From contig JALIZF010000987.1 in NCBI GenBank assembly GCA_029948255.1, positions 58,221 through 122,220 on the forward strand: a stretch of DNA of 64,000 nucleotides, read 5' to 3'. A program made the position numbers and the translations under genes. This document shows positions 1-12,360 of this stretch, in pieces. Every line of letters starts with the position of its first letter. Position 1 is the first letter of the stretch. The stretch comes from Telmatactis stephensoni (lineage: Eukaryota; Cnidaria; Anthozoa; Actiniaria; Isophelliidae). Under the pieces are notes generated by a model, which was not told the DNA's origin, did not search any database, and worked only from the letters and a program-made list of their open reading frames with translations.

Positions 1-27
1 TAGCGATACTAAAACAACTAGTGGGCC

Positions 28-61
28 CCCTGTCCTTGGCCAACCCAGGCCAAGGACAGGG
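28..61. other. perfect 14-bp hairpin
   Basis: CCCTGTCCTTGGCC, loop AACCCA, GGCCAAGGACAGGG. Intronic or flanking sequence of the GPLD1-like gene; probably a repeat relic. Confidence 0.6.
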
Positions 62-400
62 CCAACAGTAGTGCATTAGGGCGTACGAGAGTAACGTGTA
101 CACCTGTCTCCCCCTATAGAGAAATTACCTTATCGTTTCCGCCCCCGTTGGGGATGGGTAGGCAAGGCTGTACACAGTTTATACTAGACAGGTGTCTGTT
201 TTATAGGCGTGTCTATAATCATCATCATTGTCATCATCATGCTGAGCAAGCACCGGTTCAAGACAAAATACCACTAAATTTTGTGCTAACCTGAAGTTTT
301 TGCGTGAAGTACCCTTCGTTTCTGCGTATGCAATATCGACGTTGCAACACGCAATTAATCTTGTTCACTAATCACATAATTTGTTTGATAATATATTTAG

Positions 401-606
401 GAGATGTGCTAGGCCTGATTGCAAGTACTCATCAAATGATACGCAAAGTGTTGGTAGAATTTACGTATATACCCTTACGGAAGGCGTATCCTCACCTTAC
501 GTAACTGTTATGGGTCATAAAACTTTCATGAAATTTGGAACTTCACTAGTATTTGGAAGGCCTCGTGGTAACATGGACATGTTAGCAGTGTCTGCATCAA
601 CACAAT
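401..606 (+). CDS. GPLD1: GPLD1-like exon (FG-GAP repeat)
   Basis: It encodes an FG-GAP blade with SVGRIYVYTL and MKFGTSLVFG. The donor is GTAAGT at 607, leaving one base of a split codon. The acceptor choice (400 or 412) is not certain. Confidence 0.75.
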
Positions 607-3600
607 GTAAGTGAAATAGAATTTATTGTCTATATGTGTACAACTGTTTCGTCTCGTCACACAACGTTCTATCTATAGCGTCACGAGAGCATCGCGTCAC
701 GGCCGCGTAGGAGACAACTTAATTAGCTGCAACTTCGCCGTTGTAGAGAGGTGCCGTTGTAGAGAGGGGCCGTTGTAGGGAGGTCAGGACTCAATATCTG
801 ATGGCCAGAGTGTGATTTTGTGGCCCGCGTGTGATTTTGCACAAGCCTTCTTGACTCTATGAAGCTACCCCTTCTCCTCGCCTTCCCGAACTTGTATCTT
901 AAGCTTCTGCTGTTTTTCAAAGTTCTTTTGTTGTTTCATCAGCCGTACAAGGACATGTTGTAAAAGCCGTCCCAGATACCTTCAAACAATGTGGAGCAAT
1001 CTATCTTCTTGACATCGCTGAGATTATGTCGCACAAAGGAAACTTGTCGCTGGCCCAACTTCATGACATAACCATCTTTGAAGGCGATCGTAGTTACGCG
1101 CGTTTTGGCTGGGCGGTTGACTTCGCAGATTTAAATCTCGACGGCGTAGACGATTTGATGTTTTCGTCTCCTTTCAGGACATCTGACCTCACTGAAGAAT
1201 TAAAGGGAGGTGAGTTTGAAATTATTTAACACCGTAAAAACTAAAGCAGCAGACAGACGTTGTCTGGCGAAATCTCCTTTTCTTTGGTACGGCAGAGTTG
1301 GGTTTGACATAGTCCAAAGGCGGTGTTACACGAGACGATTTTTAACGACGATTTCTAGCGCAACGGCGTTGCGTTAAAAATCTTTCTCGAGTAACATGAC
1401 ACTTGGAACGATTTTCCTTGCAATTTTCGCTTCGGCAACCCGTTGCACGTTTTTGAATCCAAGTCAGAAACTCGCCGTTGCGCAGAAAATCGTCGTTAAA
1501 AATCGTCTCGTGTAACACCGCCCTAAAAAGATCAAGTGAGGTCGATTACTCCACGCTGGGTGCCCTTGTGTTATATATGTGGAAACAAATGGGGTAAGAA
1601 CGACAAACTGACTCAATCTGAATGTGTAGCTCGAGTGTACAATCACGGACATAGCTAGGGGAATTCCAAGAGACGTAGTGGATTAACAACTTCTCCTCCC
1701 CTCCCCTCCCCTCCCCAATCCCCTCCCCCTCCCTTCTAGTTTCCCCTTACAATCACTTGAAATCGTACGTGCAAGACAAAGTAAAACTCATTTACCAATG
1801 CAAGTTCTTAACAAGTTCTTACGTGCGGTTTTGCAACAAAATGATTTTCTATTAAGAATTTGAATAAGAAAAACTTACAGGCATATGCTTTAAAAGCTCG
1901 TGTCTTTGGCGCTGGCACAGGTATAAATACCTTCAAATCCTACAACTAAAAGATATTGTATTTGTTCAAACTGCTCTATTTATGTACAATTATGTAAACG
2001 AGAATCTTCCTCAGGCATTTTCCTTGAAATTTTCGCTTCGGCAACGCGTTGCGAGTTTTTGAATCCAAGTCAGAAACTCGCAACGCAAAATGTTGCAAGT
2101 TGTTGCAACGTTGCGCGGAAAATAGTCGTTAAAAATCGTCTCGTGTAACACCGCCTTAATCCAAATACTACAGCTCTCAAATGAATATTTTACTGGTTCA
2201 GGGCCATAGCCACCATTTAAACATTGGTACGGTTTTTAAAAAATGGTTCGGTTTTTTCGTTTCCCTACATAAATAAATTCTATACTTTTACAGCACCAAT
2301 CTGAAATAAAATATTTAGGCATTATGATGGACAAGCATTTGAATTGGAAATCCCATGTTTCATTTATTTCACATAAAATTAAGCGCAATATTGGCGTAAT
2401 ATCCAAAGCTCGTCATTATGTAAATTTAGATATTCTAAAGAATTTATACTATTCTTTGATCTATCCCCATTTAATATATGGTATCGTAGCTTGGGGACAC
2501 ACTTATCAAACTACTATAAATCCATGGTTTGTTTTACAAAAAAAGTGCTTGCGGCTTATGACATTCGAAAGCTATAATGCTCGTTCAAATCCAATTTTTA
2601 TTAGGCTTAAAATCCTCAAACTTAATGATCTGGTTGTAAATCAAACTGCGCTCTTAATGTATGACTTTTTCTCTAATAATTTACCTAAATCTTTCCAATC
2701 TTTCTTTAATCCTGTTTCGATCTAGACACTCCTATAACACTAGACTTGCCTCTAATTCCACTTACACCATACCTAGTGCTCGTACAAATTATGGGAAGTT
2801 CAATATTAAGTTTGCAGGGGCCAAAATCTGGAATTAAATTGATGAATCATTCAAAAAGTTGAAAAAAGATCACTTCAAAGAAAAACTTAAAGATCACTTA
2901 CTTAAATCTTACTTGTGATTCATACCCTAATAACTAAATTTTTTTTCAGTGAAAAATATATCTATAATATCTTGATCCTATCTCTGTTTTATTGCTTTTT
3001 TTTTTTCTTTTTTCCACTCAATTATTTACATGTATATATTTATCAGCTGTATTTCATCATTTAGTATATGTTATGTAATTATTTAGCACATACATACACA
3101 GGCAGCCCAGCCACTTCTCCTGACAATGGATGTTTATTTTAATAATTTATTAAAAAGACAAAAAACTAGAAAAATGCGCGCGCTTGTTTTAATTTGCTTG
3201 GCGCGCGCGCTTGTTATTCATGGGTTTCCTGTGCTAATATCGCGCGCTTGTTGTGAATGGGTTTCCTGTGTCTTTCCTGTGGCCATCCCGCGGGACAAAG
3301 CACAATAAGCGCGCGCTCGTCCCGCGCGTGGGATATCGGGAGCATATTACCACAGGAAACCCATGCATAACAAGAGCGCGCGCGCCAAGCAAATTAAAAC
3401 AAGCGCGCGCATTTTTTTGTCTTTTTTACGGTAGCGTATCAATAAAATAGTAAATAAATTATTAAAATAAACGTCAGGAGAAGTGGCTGGGCTGCCTGTG
3501 ATACATATGACGCTAAGAGACCGCTAAGATCTAATATAATGCTAACTACTCGGCTATTTACCCTGGTTAGCCCGCAAAGGTTATTGTAGATAGCATGCAT

Positions 3601-6176
3601 CCTTATTTAAGTATTAATGATGCTTTTTCTCTGTATCGCGCGAGTTCCGTGCCAAAGGGTCTTCTCCTTCCTCTTTCTCCTGCTTAATTATTTTCCTTTC
3701 GATTATTTGCAGCCGAAGAAGGAGAAGCGTATGCTTTCTACGGCGGGAAAAGCTTCCCGACCGGCAATGCGACACGAGGATGCCTTCTAATCGATCCGTG
3801 CCCGGCAGACAAGGTAAACTTTACGAACACTGAGAGCATAACTATTTGAAGCTGACCTATCGAAACTTACTTTAGTTTTATAGTCGTTTTCGTATGAGTG
3901 GGAAACTTACCGTACCGTATCGTAACTGTATCAGTATCATAGTTTCTATAAAAACATTCGAAATTCCTGCTGTAACCGTATCGTATCGTAACCGTAAAGT
4001 GTTCCCACTCATACGAAAACCACTCTAGCTATTTTGACTTACGTACTACTTGTTTCGAAAGAAGACCTTGCTTATGGACATTAGAAAGGTGACAGGGGTA
4101 GGGCAAAAGCAATATATATTCCAGTACTGAAACTGTAGAAAAAAATTCCTGCTTTGCCATTATCACATAAAAAATATTTCTCCGAGTCTATTAAAAAAAC
4201 GTATTTACACTTTTGGTGACCAAAAAATTATTTATGCATTTTCTAAACTCCCCACCAATAACCTCCCCTCTTTCATCGTCCACGTATTGTTGTACCATTT
4301 TTGAAGGCTAATTTAATAAGTCCTGACTGGCGGAAATCAGAAGATTAAGACAGGCGCGTCTTGTGTTATGAAATGTTAATTTTTGCCACATTTGAGCTAT
4401 TCAGTTTTAGACGCCTTATTGACCACGAGGAACATTTGCACGTGCTGAAAATTCCGACACATGCGATATCATCACCAGCTGAAATATAGTTGAGGGAGAA
4501 CGAAGCAAGTTGTATCTTTATGGGGATTCGCGTACGGCGTATAAATCCGCGGCTACACGAGCGATTTTTTGCTTGCACAGGCGACGCGATTTTTTCCAAA
4601 ATCACCATTGCGCGGGGTGGCTACACGAGTGACAAATACTAGCGACATCATACAGTTTGTCCGCCATTTTGAAGAAGATCCAAGCCCTAATTTCATTCTT
4701 GCACCTTATTAGCTGAATAAACTTTAGTCGCGTCGCAAGTGCAAGGAAAAAGTTGCAGAGTGGCTACACGAGCGACAAAGTTCCACGAATACGTTGCGAA
4801 AAATTCAACTCAATTTATTTCTCGCAACTTTGCTTGGCGACTTTTTCAGCTGTCGCGTCGCCTGTGCAAGAGTGGCTACACGTGCGATTTCCTCGTGCGT
4901 TGGCGATTTTAAAAAATCGCGTCGCCTGTGCAAGCAAAAAATCGCTCGTGTAGCCGCGGCTTAAGTGTAAAGCAGATTTCGTATGAGTGTGAAACGGCCC
5001 GCGCCGTACGAGTCCGGAACTAACCGCTGGTTAAGTCCACATGTTGTGTACGTTTTTGTTTTTTGTTTTTTGTTTGTTTGTTTGGTTTTTTTTTGGCGTT
5101 TGGTCCAGTTGTGAAGGTTTTTTTTTGGCAAACTCGATTTTTAATAGCGTCTTCTCTAATAACGTGTTAAATTGGATGACAAACTCAGTTTAGTGACACG
5201 GAGATGATTACTGAATTCAGAACAGTGGGCCAACGGAAAGATATCAACTATACCTACCACATAAGTCACATTATACCTCTGGCTAATATGACCTTCTCAA
5301 GTTAAAGGAAGTCTCAAGATTCAATTCAGCGATTTCGAATTCCGCGTTCCCAAAATAGCTAAGCTTGAAAGTATGTCAGCAAAAATGCAACAAATTTTAC
5401 TAACAAAGAAATGTTTGCTTTGAAGTTGTTTCGAGTTCCTGTGACAAGAAAGTAAATATAAACAGTTACTGTTGCTTTCCAAATTGTTTAAGTTAAAGCT
5501 TGCCAAAGCAGGCACAGATAATTCAGTCCTGGGCTTGATCCAGAGTTTCAGTTCTTCGTGAGCCAGTTTTAATTTAGTAGCTGTCTATATTGTTTCCGTG
5601 TAAAAAATAGGGGAGGTCACTTGGGAGGAATTGCGTCGTTTGTTGAGGTTGTTGCCGGGTGTATTGATGTTGAAGTTGTTGTTGACATCCGTCTGTTGCT
5701 TGGTTTCCCTCGCTTTTTCTTCTGTTCTTTAATTTTCTAGAGAGGGTTGACCAACGATTTTGTCGTAAACTGAGAAATGACTTATATTTTCCCTTTATTT
5801 ATACAGGCCTCCATGGTTTTTAAATCCTTAGAGGTAAGCTAGCTAGCTTTCAACAAACTCACCGACACTTCGCCCACATTTTGCGTAGTCCTTGTATTAT
5901 TCACTCGCTGAACCCCACGCGCTTATTTGTTTTTAATTGCGTGTAACTTTATTTAATTGTTTTCAGTTCTTTTATTATTAATTTCCAATGTTTCTTTCTA
6001 TATTTCTATAGGAGCGTTCTCGACTTGGTACATCATTTATTAGCTTGCATTCCACCCAATCAAAGTTCATGAATGTTTTGATGGGTTCTCCACGAAGCTC
6101 ATTGACTGGATTCCATTCAGGCAAACTACATGTTTACAAAATCGCCCCCAAAAGGAAGAATAGAGTACTCTATTAA
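401..6176 (+). CDS. GPLD1: GPI-specific phospholipase D-like, 3' part (5 exons)
   Basis: This is the 3' portion of a gene resembling phosphatidylinositol-glycan-specific phospholipase D, a secreted enzyme that cleaves GPI anchors. Exons read in phase are 401-606, 943-1209, 3713-3813, 5807-5833 and 6012-6176 (stop TAA). They encode the C-terminal FG-GAP beta-propeller repeats; the catalytic N-terminal domain lies upstream of the window. Visible marks are GRIYVY and KFGTSL in exon one, then RYARFG-like spacing before a textbook calcium loop DLNLDGVDD in exon two, CLLIDPCP in exon three, and GKLHVY near the end. The order and spacing match the C-terminus of vertebrate GPLD1 as I remember it. The start of the first visible exon is uncertain (acceptor AG at 399-400, or 411-412). 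A candidate AATAAA lies at 6511. I am confident of the family, less so of strict orthology, because integrin-alpha-like propellers also carry FG-GAP repeats. Confidence 0.85.
943..1209 (+). CDS. GPLD1: GPLD1-like exon with calcium loop
   Basis: The acceptor CAG ends at 942 and the donor GTGAGT starts at 1210. It encodes CGAIYLLDI, then RFGWAVDFADLNLDGVDDL, whose D-x-N-x-D-G-x-x-D loop is the calcium-binding signature of FG-GAP repeats. It starts with two bases and ends with one base of split codons, matching the neighbouring exons. Confidence 0.9.
1319..1522. mobile_element. MITE with GGCGGTGTTACACGAG termini
   Basis: The termini are inverted copies starting GGCGGTGTTACACGAGACGA and continuing about 37 bp, in a 204-bp element inside a GPLD1-like intron. 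The interior carries CGTTGCG repeats. No coding capacity. Confidence 0.75.
1921..2018 (+). mobile_element. LINE reverse-transcriptase C-terminal remnant
   Basis: Read in one frame this gives LQILQLKDIVFVQTALFM then NENLPQAF, which aligns by eye with LKILKLNDLVVNQTALLM and NNLPKSF in the larger LINE fragment 500 bp downstream. It is a short 5'- and 3'-truncated copy of the same kind of non-LTR element. Confidence 0.6.
2019..2155. mobile_element. half copy of the 1319-1522 MITE family
   Basis: The right half matches the element at 1319-1522: the same TTTTCGCTTCGGCAACGCG interior and the same right terminus ending CTCGTGTAACACCGCC. The left terminus is missing. Confidence 0.7.
2270..2930 (+). 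mobile_element. truncated non-LTR (LINE) retrotransposon, RT C-terminus
   Basis: The open stretch 2324-2725 reads YLGIMMDKHLNWKSHV, YPHLIYGIVAWG and LQKKCLR, hallmarks of the end of the reverse transcriptase of jockey/CR1-type LINEs. A frame break follows at about 2725. The remaining C-terminal peptide (YNTRLAS, AGAKIWN) continues in another frame to about 2918, with an internal stop after KIWN. It is 5'-truncated and dead. It lies in the intron between GPLD1-like exons at 943-1209 and 3713-3813, same strand as the gene. Confidence 0.85.
3097..3500. mobile_element. 404-bp MITE with CACAGGCAGCCCAG termini
   Basis: Terminal inverted repeats of about 48 bp begin CACAGGCAGCCCAGCCACTT. The direct repeat ATACATA flanks both sides (3090-3096 and 3501-3507). 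The interior is a GCGCGC-rich hairpin. Intronic in the GPLD1-like gene. Confidence 0.8.
3713..3813 (+). CDS. GPLD1: GPLD1-like exon
   Basis: A 101-nt exon completing a split Ala codon and then reading EEGEAYAFYGGK to PCPADK. The acceptor is TTTGCAG and the donor GTAAAC. The DPCP motif corresponds to the cysteine-containing insert of the vertebrate protein between its last two propeller blades. Confidence 0.85.
3886..4020. mobile_element. MITE, GTTTTCGTATGAGTGGGAA termini
   Basis: The ends are inverted copies of GTTTTCGTATGAGTGGGAA, followed by CCGTA/TCGTA repeats. It resembles the inverted-repeat elements at 24209-24325 and 63259-63446 in sequence style. Confidence 0.65.
4547..4959. mobile_element. 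413-bp MITE with 49-bp perfect TIRs
   Basis: It starts CCGCGGCTACACGAGCGATT and ends with the exact reverse complement, 49 identical bases by eye. The motif GGCTACACGAGYGA recurs inside, suggesting internal duplication of the terminus. Non-coding. Confidence 0.8.
5807..5833 (+). CDS. GPLD1: GPLD1-like 27-nt microexon
   Basis: A nine-codon, phase-0 microexon reading ASMVFKSLE between acceptor ATACAG and donor GTAAGC. It fills the gap between PCPADK and ERSRLGTS exactly as the family expects (a strand of the last propeller blade), so it is very likely real despite its length. Confidence 0.8.
6012..6176 (+). CDS. GPLD1: GPLD1-like terminal exon
   Basis: Phase-0 final exon of 54 codons plus TAA. 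It reads SRLGTSFISL, then GSPRSSLTGFHSGKLHVYKI, the last FG-GAP blade, and ends ...NRVLY. The acceptor is TATAG at 6007-6011. Confidence 0.88.
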   Translation, partial: ERSRLGTSFISLHSTQSKFMNVLMGSPRSSLTGFHSGKLHVYKIAPKRKNRVLY

Positions 6177-6510
6177 TATTTAAAATATTGTATATCAGCT
6201 CAGAGTTATACAAACTTATAATATAGTAATAATATATCAATGTTATAACACTCAAAATATTTTCCTTTTTTGGAGAGTTGTTCAGTGTCAACTTGTGATG
6301 ACGAGTTATGTTGACATTAGCGACGTCAAACGCGTTTTTGTATACTTTCAGCGCGTTCTAGTCAAAAATGAAGTCATTACGAAACACACGAAATAAATTC
6401 TTAACAAAACAATTCATTTTATCGATATTATACTTTGAATGTGAAAAAATTATCTGTTCAATGAGAAATTCAATACTTGTACATGTATATTAATGATCCA
6501 GTGTTAGTAA

Positions 6511-6516
6511 AATAAA
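6511..6516 (+). promoter_or_regulatory. candidate poly(A) signal for the GPLD1-like gene
   Basis: AATAAA about 335 nt after the GPLD1-like stop codon, followed by a T-rich stretch. Another AATAAA lies near 6393. Placement only; cleavage not shown. Confidence 0.35.
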
Positions 6517-7104
6517 GATGTCATACTTTATATGGCTTCTTGTTGCCATAGCTTTGTCTTTGTGGAGGTGGGTTTGGGGGTGTGTTAGCATAGCAGACAT
6601 TCAAGCAGTACTACAAAATAGTTTGTCTGTCATGAGAAGGAACTGTTGTATTTTGAAATAATCGAGTGTATTTCAATAAATTTTTGCAGTTTCGCTTCGT
6701 TGATGCATAAAGTATTGCAAGTTCAACCATTCGTGACATTCGTATATTTTACCCCCAAACAAAGTTCTTGGTTTTTCATAGAAAGATATTCGACTAAAAG
6801 TGAAGAAAAATAAATTTATGAAAATATCTCCATTATAATGGCCGATAGTATATGCACTGTCCATGTTTTGTTTATATCACGTGACACTAAGTATTCAACT
6901 ACGCTACAAGCAGGCACGCACATGTAAAGACTGACTCCATTGAAAACACAACTGGTAATACACTGAATTCAGGTCAGTCTAAAGTCTAATGTCGAAGATC
7001 GAAGGTAGCTTCTTTTTACTTATTCTCAACTAAAATTTCTCATCGTTTTCACAGAGTCACCTACAAAGAGTTAGTTGTTGAACGGGATTTGTTAAATCGA
7101 CGAC

Positions 7105-7592
7105 ATGAATCAAACCAACATACGTTTTGGCGGGAATCGCTGCGGATCTTGTTGTAGAGTCTTTCTCGCCCGCTGTCGCCACGACATTCTTATGATCTTA
7201 ATCGTTTTGGGAGTTCTAGTGGGATTTATTATTGGTTTCTTGGCGAATGGACCGGTCAACCGTTTGGAAACTCCAGAAGATAGAGCGACAGCGATTATGT
7301 TGATCGGCTTCATTGGCGAGCTGTTCATGTCGATGCTAAAATTGCTTATTCTTCCATTGATCATGCTTAGTATGATCTGTGCTCTTTGTGTTCTCGATGC
7401 TAACTCGACTGGCAAAATTGGACGAAGGACAGTTTTGTATTATTTATGCACTACACTCATAGCTGTCCTTTTGGGCATCGCACTCGTCTCGCTCATTCAA
7501 CCGGGAAAACATCGACCTTCAGACGAAAATCGTACTGGAAAATCCAGCACTGGACCTCGAAGAAACCTTGATTCCTTTCTCGATTTGATCAG
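7105..7592 (+). CDS. SLC1A: SLC1-A exon 1
   Basis: It encodes residues 1-163: a Cys/Arg-rich N-terminus ([14 protein letters not shown]), then the first transmembrane helices with [16 protein letters not shown] and GRRTVLYYL. It ends DLI plus two bases of Arg, donor GTAATG at 7593. Confidence 0.93.
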
Positions 7593-10500
7593 GTAATGTA
7601 GCTAGCCAAAAACACACGTTCACTTAGGTTTTAAGTGAAAAACTGAATAACGCGTGCTTAATGACCTGATGTTGATTTTGTGTCGTGGCAGTTAAAAAAG
7701 CCGGGGATTATCATAAAATCACTTCTTTGAATTACTATTGGAGTCATGTCCTCCCTCGTGGAATTATAATTTTTATGAGTGATTAATTATTTTAAACCAA
7801 GTTTACTTCCTTGCTTTAAAACTTTATAGAAAGTGAAACTGCACAAATGAAACTAATTTTAATTCACATATTAATAAAACGCGTTCAACCATATATAGTC
7901 ACAATATAGTCCATAATCGAGTCTAAGAATTTTAATTTTTCAGTGATCTTTCAATAAAATTTCGTAGTTTTAGAGTTTTGACATTTTGAATCACTGGCTA
8001 CAACTCTTAATAAAACCTTATTATTGTAATTTTTAATTAGATCGTATTTTCAAAACACGTTAGTACTGTAATGAAATTCCATGAGTCTTTTTAGCGTTAA
8101 GTCCGCTCAGCTTGCATTGTTGATCGCAACTGGTCGTAGTGTGGGACTTACAAAAGGCCTTAGAAAACTAGGAACTGGTAGTCATTGTATATATTTTGAA
8201 AAAAAAATTGAAATTGTCGTGTTCTTCTACAAAAAACTTTAGAGAATCAACGTAGGAACAACGCTGAAACTCTTTAAAAAACGCAACAATTAAGTTGGTC
8301 GTGCTCGACCGCAGGTAAAAGGTCAACTGATGAAAACCCGGTGCGCTCAGAAATCATTCTAGAAAGATACAGCTAATTCTTTTGGAGTCATGACTTAAAA
8401 AAAACGCAGGAAAACAACTCGAGCAAAAGGTTTGCGTCGTTTTAATGCGTGACACGTCGTGTATAAACACACTGGAAAAGTAAACATTTCTAACTGCGTA
8501 GTACACGTCAATTCAAGAGCAAATATTAATGCTTCCCGCCATTAACCGCTATAGTCTTATATCTTTGATAAAACCCGGTGGTTCCGTTTCACAGAGGAGA
8601 TTTCTTTAGAAAACAGCCGACATCTCTTCGGAGATAACAAAAAGTCGGCCACGTGTGTTGGGACTGGTTGCAGAGGCACAGCTAGCTCTCTGCCAGCTTC
8701 TGGAGCTTAGAAAAGAAGTTCAGAAAGGATTTGAATTGACTCGGGTGGCTGTTTTTGAGCTTATTGAAAGTGGAAGCAAGTGTCGTGATAGTTTAAAGTT
8801 ATGAACACTTTATACAACAACTGTTTTTATTTCTTTTTATTTCTTTCTCTTCTTTTTTCTTTTTCTTTTTCTTTTTCTTTTTCTTTTTTTTTTTTTTTTT
8901 CCTTTCTTTTTTAACTACTTTGTCTTTCTGTTTTGGGTTGATCTCAGAAAGTTTGTTGTTATGCGCCCAGCTTACAAGCGTCCACAAATAAAAACTTCTT
9001 AATAATTCATACTTTTTGGAAATAAATTTGTTTTTCGGTCGTCCTACTTTTTTGTTTTGTTTTTATCCTAACAAAGCCTTTAATTTTTAATGATTTTAAT
9101 GATCTTTCAATAAGTGAAGTGTAGTTTAGAAAAACAACGACTCTAATTAAGCGAGTTCACCGAATCACCGAGTCAAATCCGAGTCCGAGTCAAATCCGAG
9201 TCCGAGTCAGAAGGCCGAGTCAAGATGAAAATATCTAAAAATTGACCTTTAATAGCAGGCTTACATTGCTAATATATCAACTCATGTTTGTCAAAAGTTT
9301 TAAGAAAGAATCAAGTAAACAACGACGCACTTCGACGCCGCCATTTTGTGGTCTGAAAACAACTGTTTGCTTGGTGCCGTCCTCGGAGACCCAGGGCGTC
9401 AGGGAGGGGGGAGGGGAGCGGAGGGGAAAGGAAAGAGGGGAAAAGGACGCCCTGGGCTTTTGACTACCCACTAACTTGTCTTGAGGCCAAAATTAATCCA
9501 ATTAGATGGTCTAACGTAAACAAAGTTCAAATGACAAAAATATCTGGCTCATTTCAATTATCGCTTTTATATGGTGACAGTTGCTCAGCCATATCCTATG
9601 AGAAGTTCCTCAAATAAATCTTATTTCACCGAAGGTCTTTGCAATTTATCTATATTTTTCACTCTAAACTCATTGCTATTGCAAAATACATGAAAGAGAT
9701 TACGTATATATTGTTTAAAAGTCGCACTGAGCTGGAAACATGGTTCTTTTCAAACAAAACGTGACAGCTTGTATTGTTTAAAGTCGTGGCGATGCGTGGG
9801 GTCAACTTGCTTACTGGTAATTTTAGATGATTTTAATCTAATGGCACAAACGCTTCTGATTGGCCTCATTATAATTTAATTATAATGAGGCCAATCAGAG
9901 CCTTTGTTGACGTTTGGCCTCAAGACAAGTTAGGGGTAGTCAAAAGCCCAGGGCGTCCTTTTCCCCTCTTTCCTTTCCCCTCCGCTCCCCTCCCCCCTCC
10001 CTGAAGCCCTGGGTCTCCGAGGACGGCTTGGTGGGGGAAAGGATGACAAGACGGCTTGCCTCCCTGAAGCATTTAAAATGTGTCAAAGAAAGGAGCAAAA
10101 CCAGCATCCCTAAGATGATTTAGAGTTTCTGTATCAATCAATCAATTAATCCGACATTGCAAGCTTGAAACTTGCCGAACTAAACACGGCATTCATCATA
10201 ATTCATGCCAGTTTTATACGAGCGTCATCAACCAGGTTTATGAACGTCTAAATTGTTGGATCTGTTCCACAAAATATTCGCTCCACAGCCTATTGCTTTT
10301 GCTGGCAGGCAATATGAAATACTACATTGTAGCTGGGATTTCAGTTGTTCATTTTAGCGGGGAGTTTTCAGTCTGGTGTTCAGTTCTGTATTTATCGATA
10401 ATACGACTGAATTGATCAGATGATGTAAAACATTAAATAAATACTATAGAATGTAAAACTTTACTTCAGCTTATCAGATAAACATGATGTGAAATACTAG

Positions 10501-12228
10501 CAATGTAAGTCTTCTAATCATAAATGTTTTTTTGTTATGTTTTTGTTTTTTATCTTGACTCGGCCTTTTGACTCGGACTCGGCCTTGACTCGGACTCGGA
10601 TTTGACTCGGAAAATGAATTTACTCCTAATTAAGCACCTTAAATCTGGAAATTTGTTCCATTCATATGGAAAATCTATTCTTCATATTAAATGATCTTTT
10701 GACTAGCTCAATTGTTTTTGTGCTTTACTTTTAGGATTAGCAAAGCCTTAATAAAAGCCCCTTAATAAAAGGCGAATTAGCTTAGTTTTTCACGAAAGTC
10801 CGATAAAAACAAAGAATTATGTCAACTTGACATTGAAAAAACTGCAATAGTTTTGATGCAAATTTTACAAAAAATCAAAACAATCGTGAGCTTATCTTTC
10901 TATTACGTTGGTTGGCTAGTTTTAATGAATGAAAAGTTATTAAGTTTCCGTCTGGCAAACATTGATTAATTGGCTTATAAAGGAAATTTTGAAATGAATG
11001 GATTTGTTTTGCTCTAATTGAGACAGCTTTGCGGGCCAGCGATGAAATTTATATTAAACTCCGACTCTCCAAAATAACACACAAAGGTACGCATATTAAA
11101 CTTTACAACAACAGCAACTCAATAAGATATTTTCAGACATTCTATATGTTTGGACGGTTAAACTGTTGAAATTCGATTTTCGTAATTTTGGAATGAAATG
11201 CCTTAGAATGTTTGTATATGGATTTGTACTAGTAAAGCGATGACGGCATAGCTCAAGCAGGCATGACTAGACTTTAGCCTGCTCAGGCTTCGCATTTGTA
11301 GTTTTGCACTTTTTTCAGTCAGTTCTTCAGAAAGAAGGAAGGAAAAAAAGGAAGGAAGAAGGAAGAAAGAAAGAAGATGAAAAAAACAAAACAAAAATAA
11401 ACAAACGAAGGAAGTAAGGAAGAGAGAAAAAAAGAAAGTGCTCGTTTTCTGTATGGATGAGGAGGGATAAGTTGCTTCATTTCTTTCTTTTTTTCTTTCT
11501 GCCTTTCTTCCTTTGTTCTTTATTTAAATAAAGTTGCATTCATTCTCTTTCTGTCTCTCTCTGTTTCTCTCTCTCTTTCTTTTTCTCTCTCTTTCCTTCT
11601 TTCCCTCCCTCTTATCTAAAATAAAAATCAGTAATTCAATATCAAGCATACAGCTTATTATTTTGATCTTTTTCAACAGGATGATGTTTCCTAACAACAT
11701 TGTTGAAGCCATGTTCATGCAAGTATGTATTGTATTTCAGTCTCCAAATTTGCTTCCACTCCCCTCCCCTTCCTTCCCTTCCCCTCTCTTGTTTTCGTTA
11801 CCATAGGGCTATCAAAGCTTTGTAGGATCTTGTAGTGTGATTACTGCTTACTGGTCTGAACATGACTTATAATATTGCTTATCAAAATGTTGATTATTTT
11901 GATTGAACGCTTTCTGTATTTTGTTCTTTCCTTTTTTTCTTTAATGTTTTTCGTTTCTGTTCATTTCATCCATCTTGTTTAGTTCTTCTCATTTCCTCCT
12001 TCCACCTCCTTCCCTTTCTCTCTATCCCTTCCATCCATTGATCCGTCCTTTCCTCTCTTCCTCCTTCCTTCCTCTATCTTTGTTTTCAGATGGCTCATGC
12101 ATGTATCATATGCCGACACATGAGCCATCAAGTGAAAATCAGGCTATCCTTCTTCCCTCCATTCTTATTCCCTCCCTCCTTCCTTCCTTCCCTTCCTACC
12201 CTCCTCCTTCTCTTCCCTTCCTTCAATA

Positions 12229-12303
<75 letters not shown>

Positions 12304-12310
12304 TCCCCCC

Positions 12311-12360
<50 letters not shown>

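Noticed and set aside
2324..2725. 133-codon open frame as a host gene
   Set aside because: It is the end of a LINE reverse transcriptase, followed by a frame break and an internal stop.
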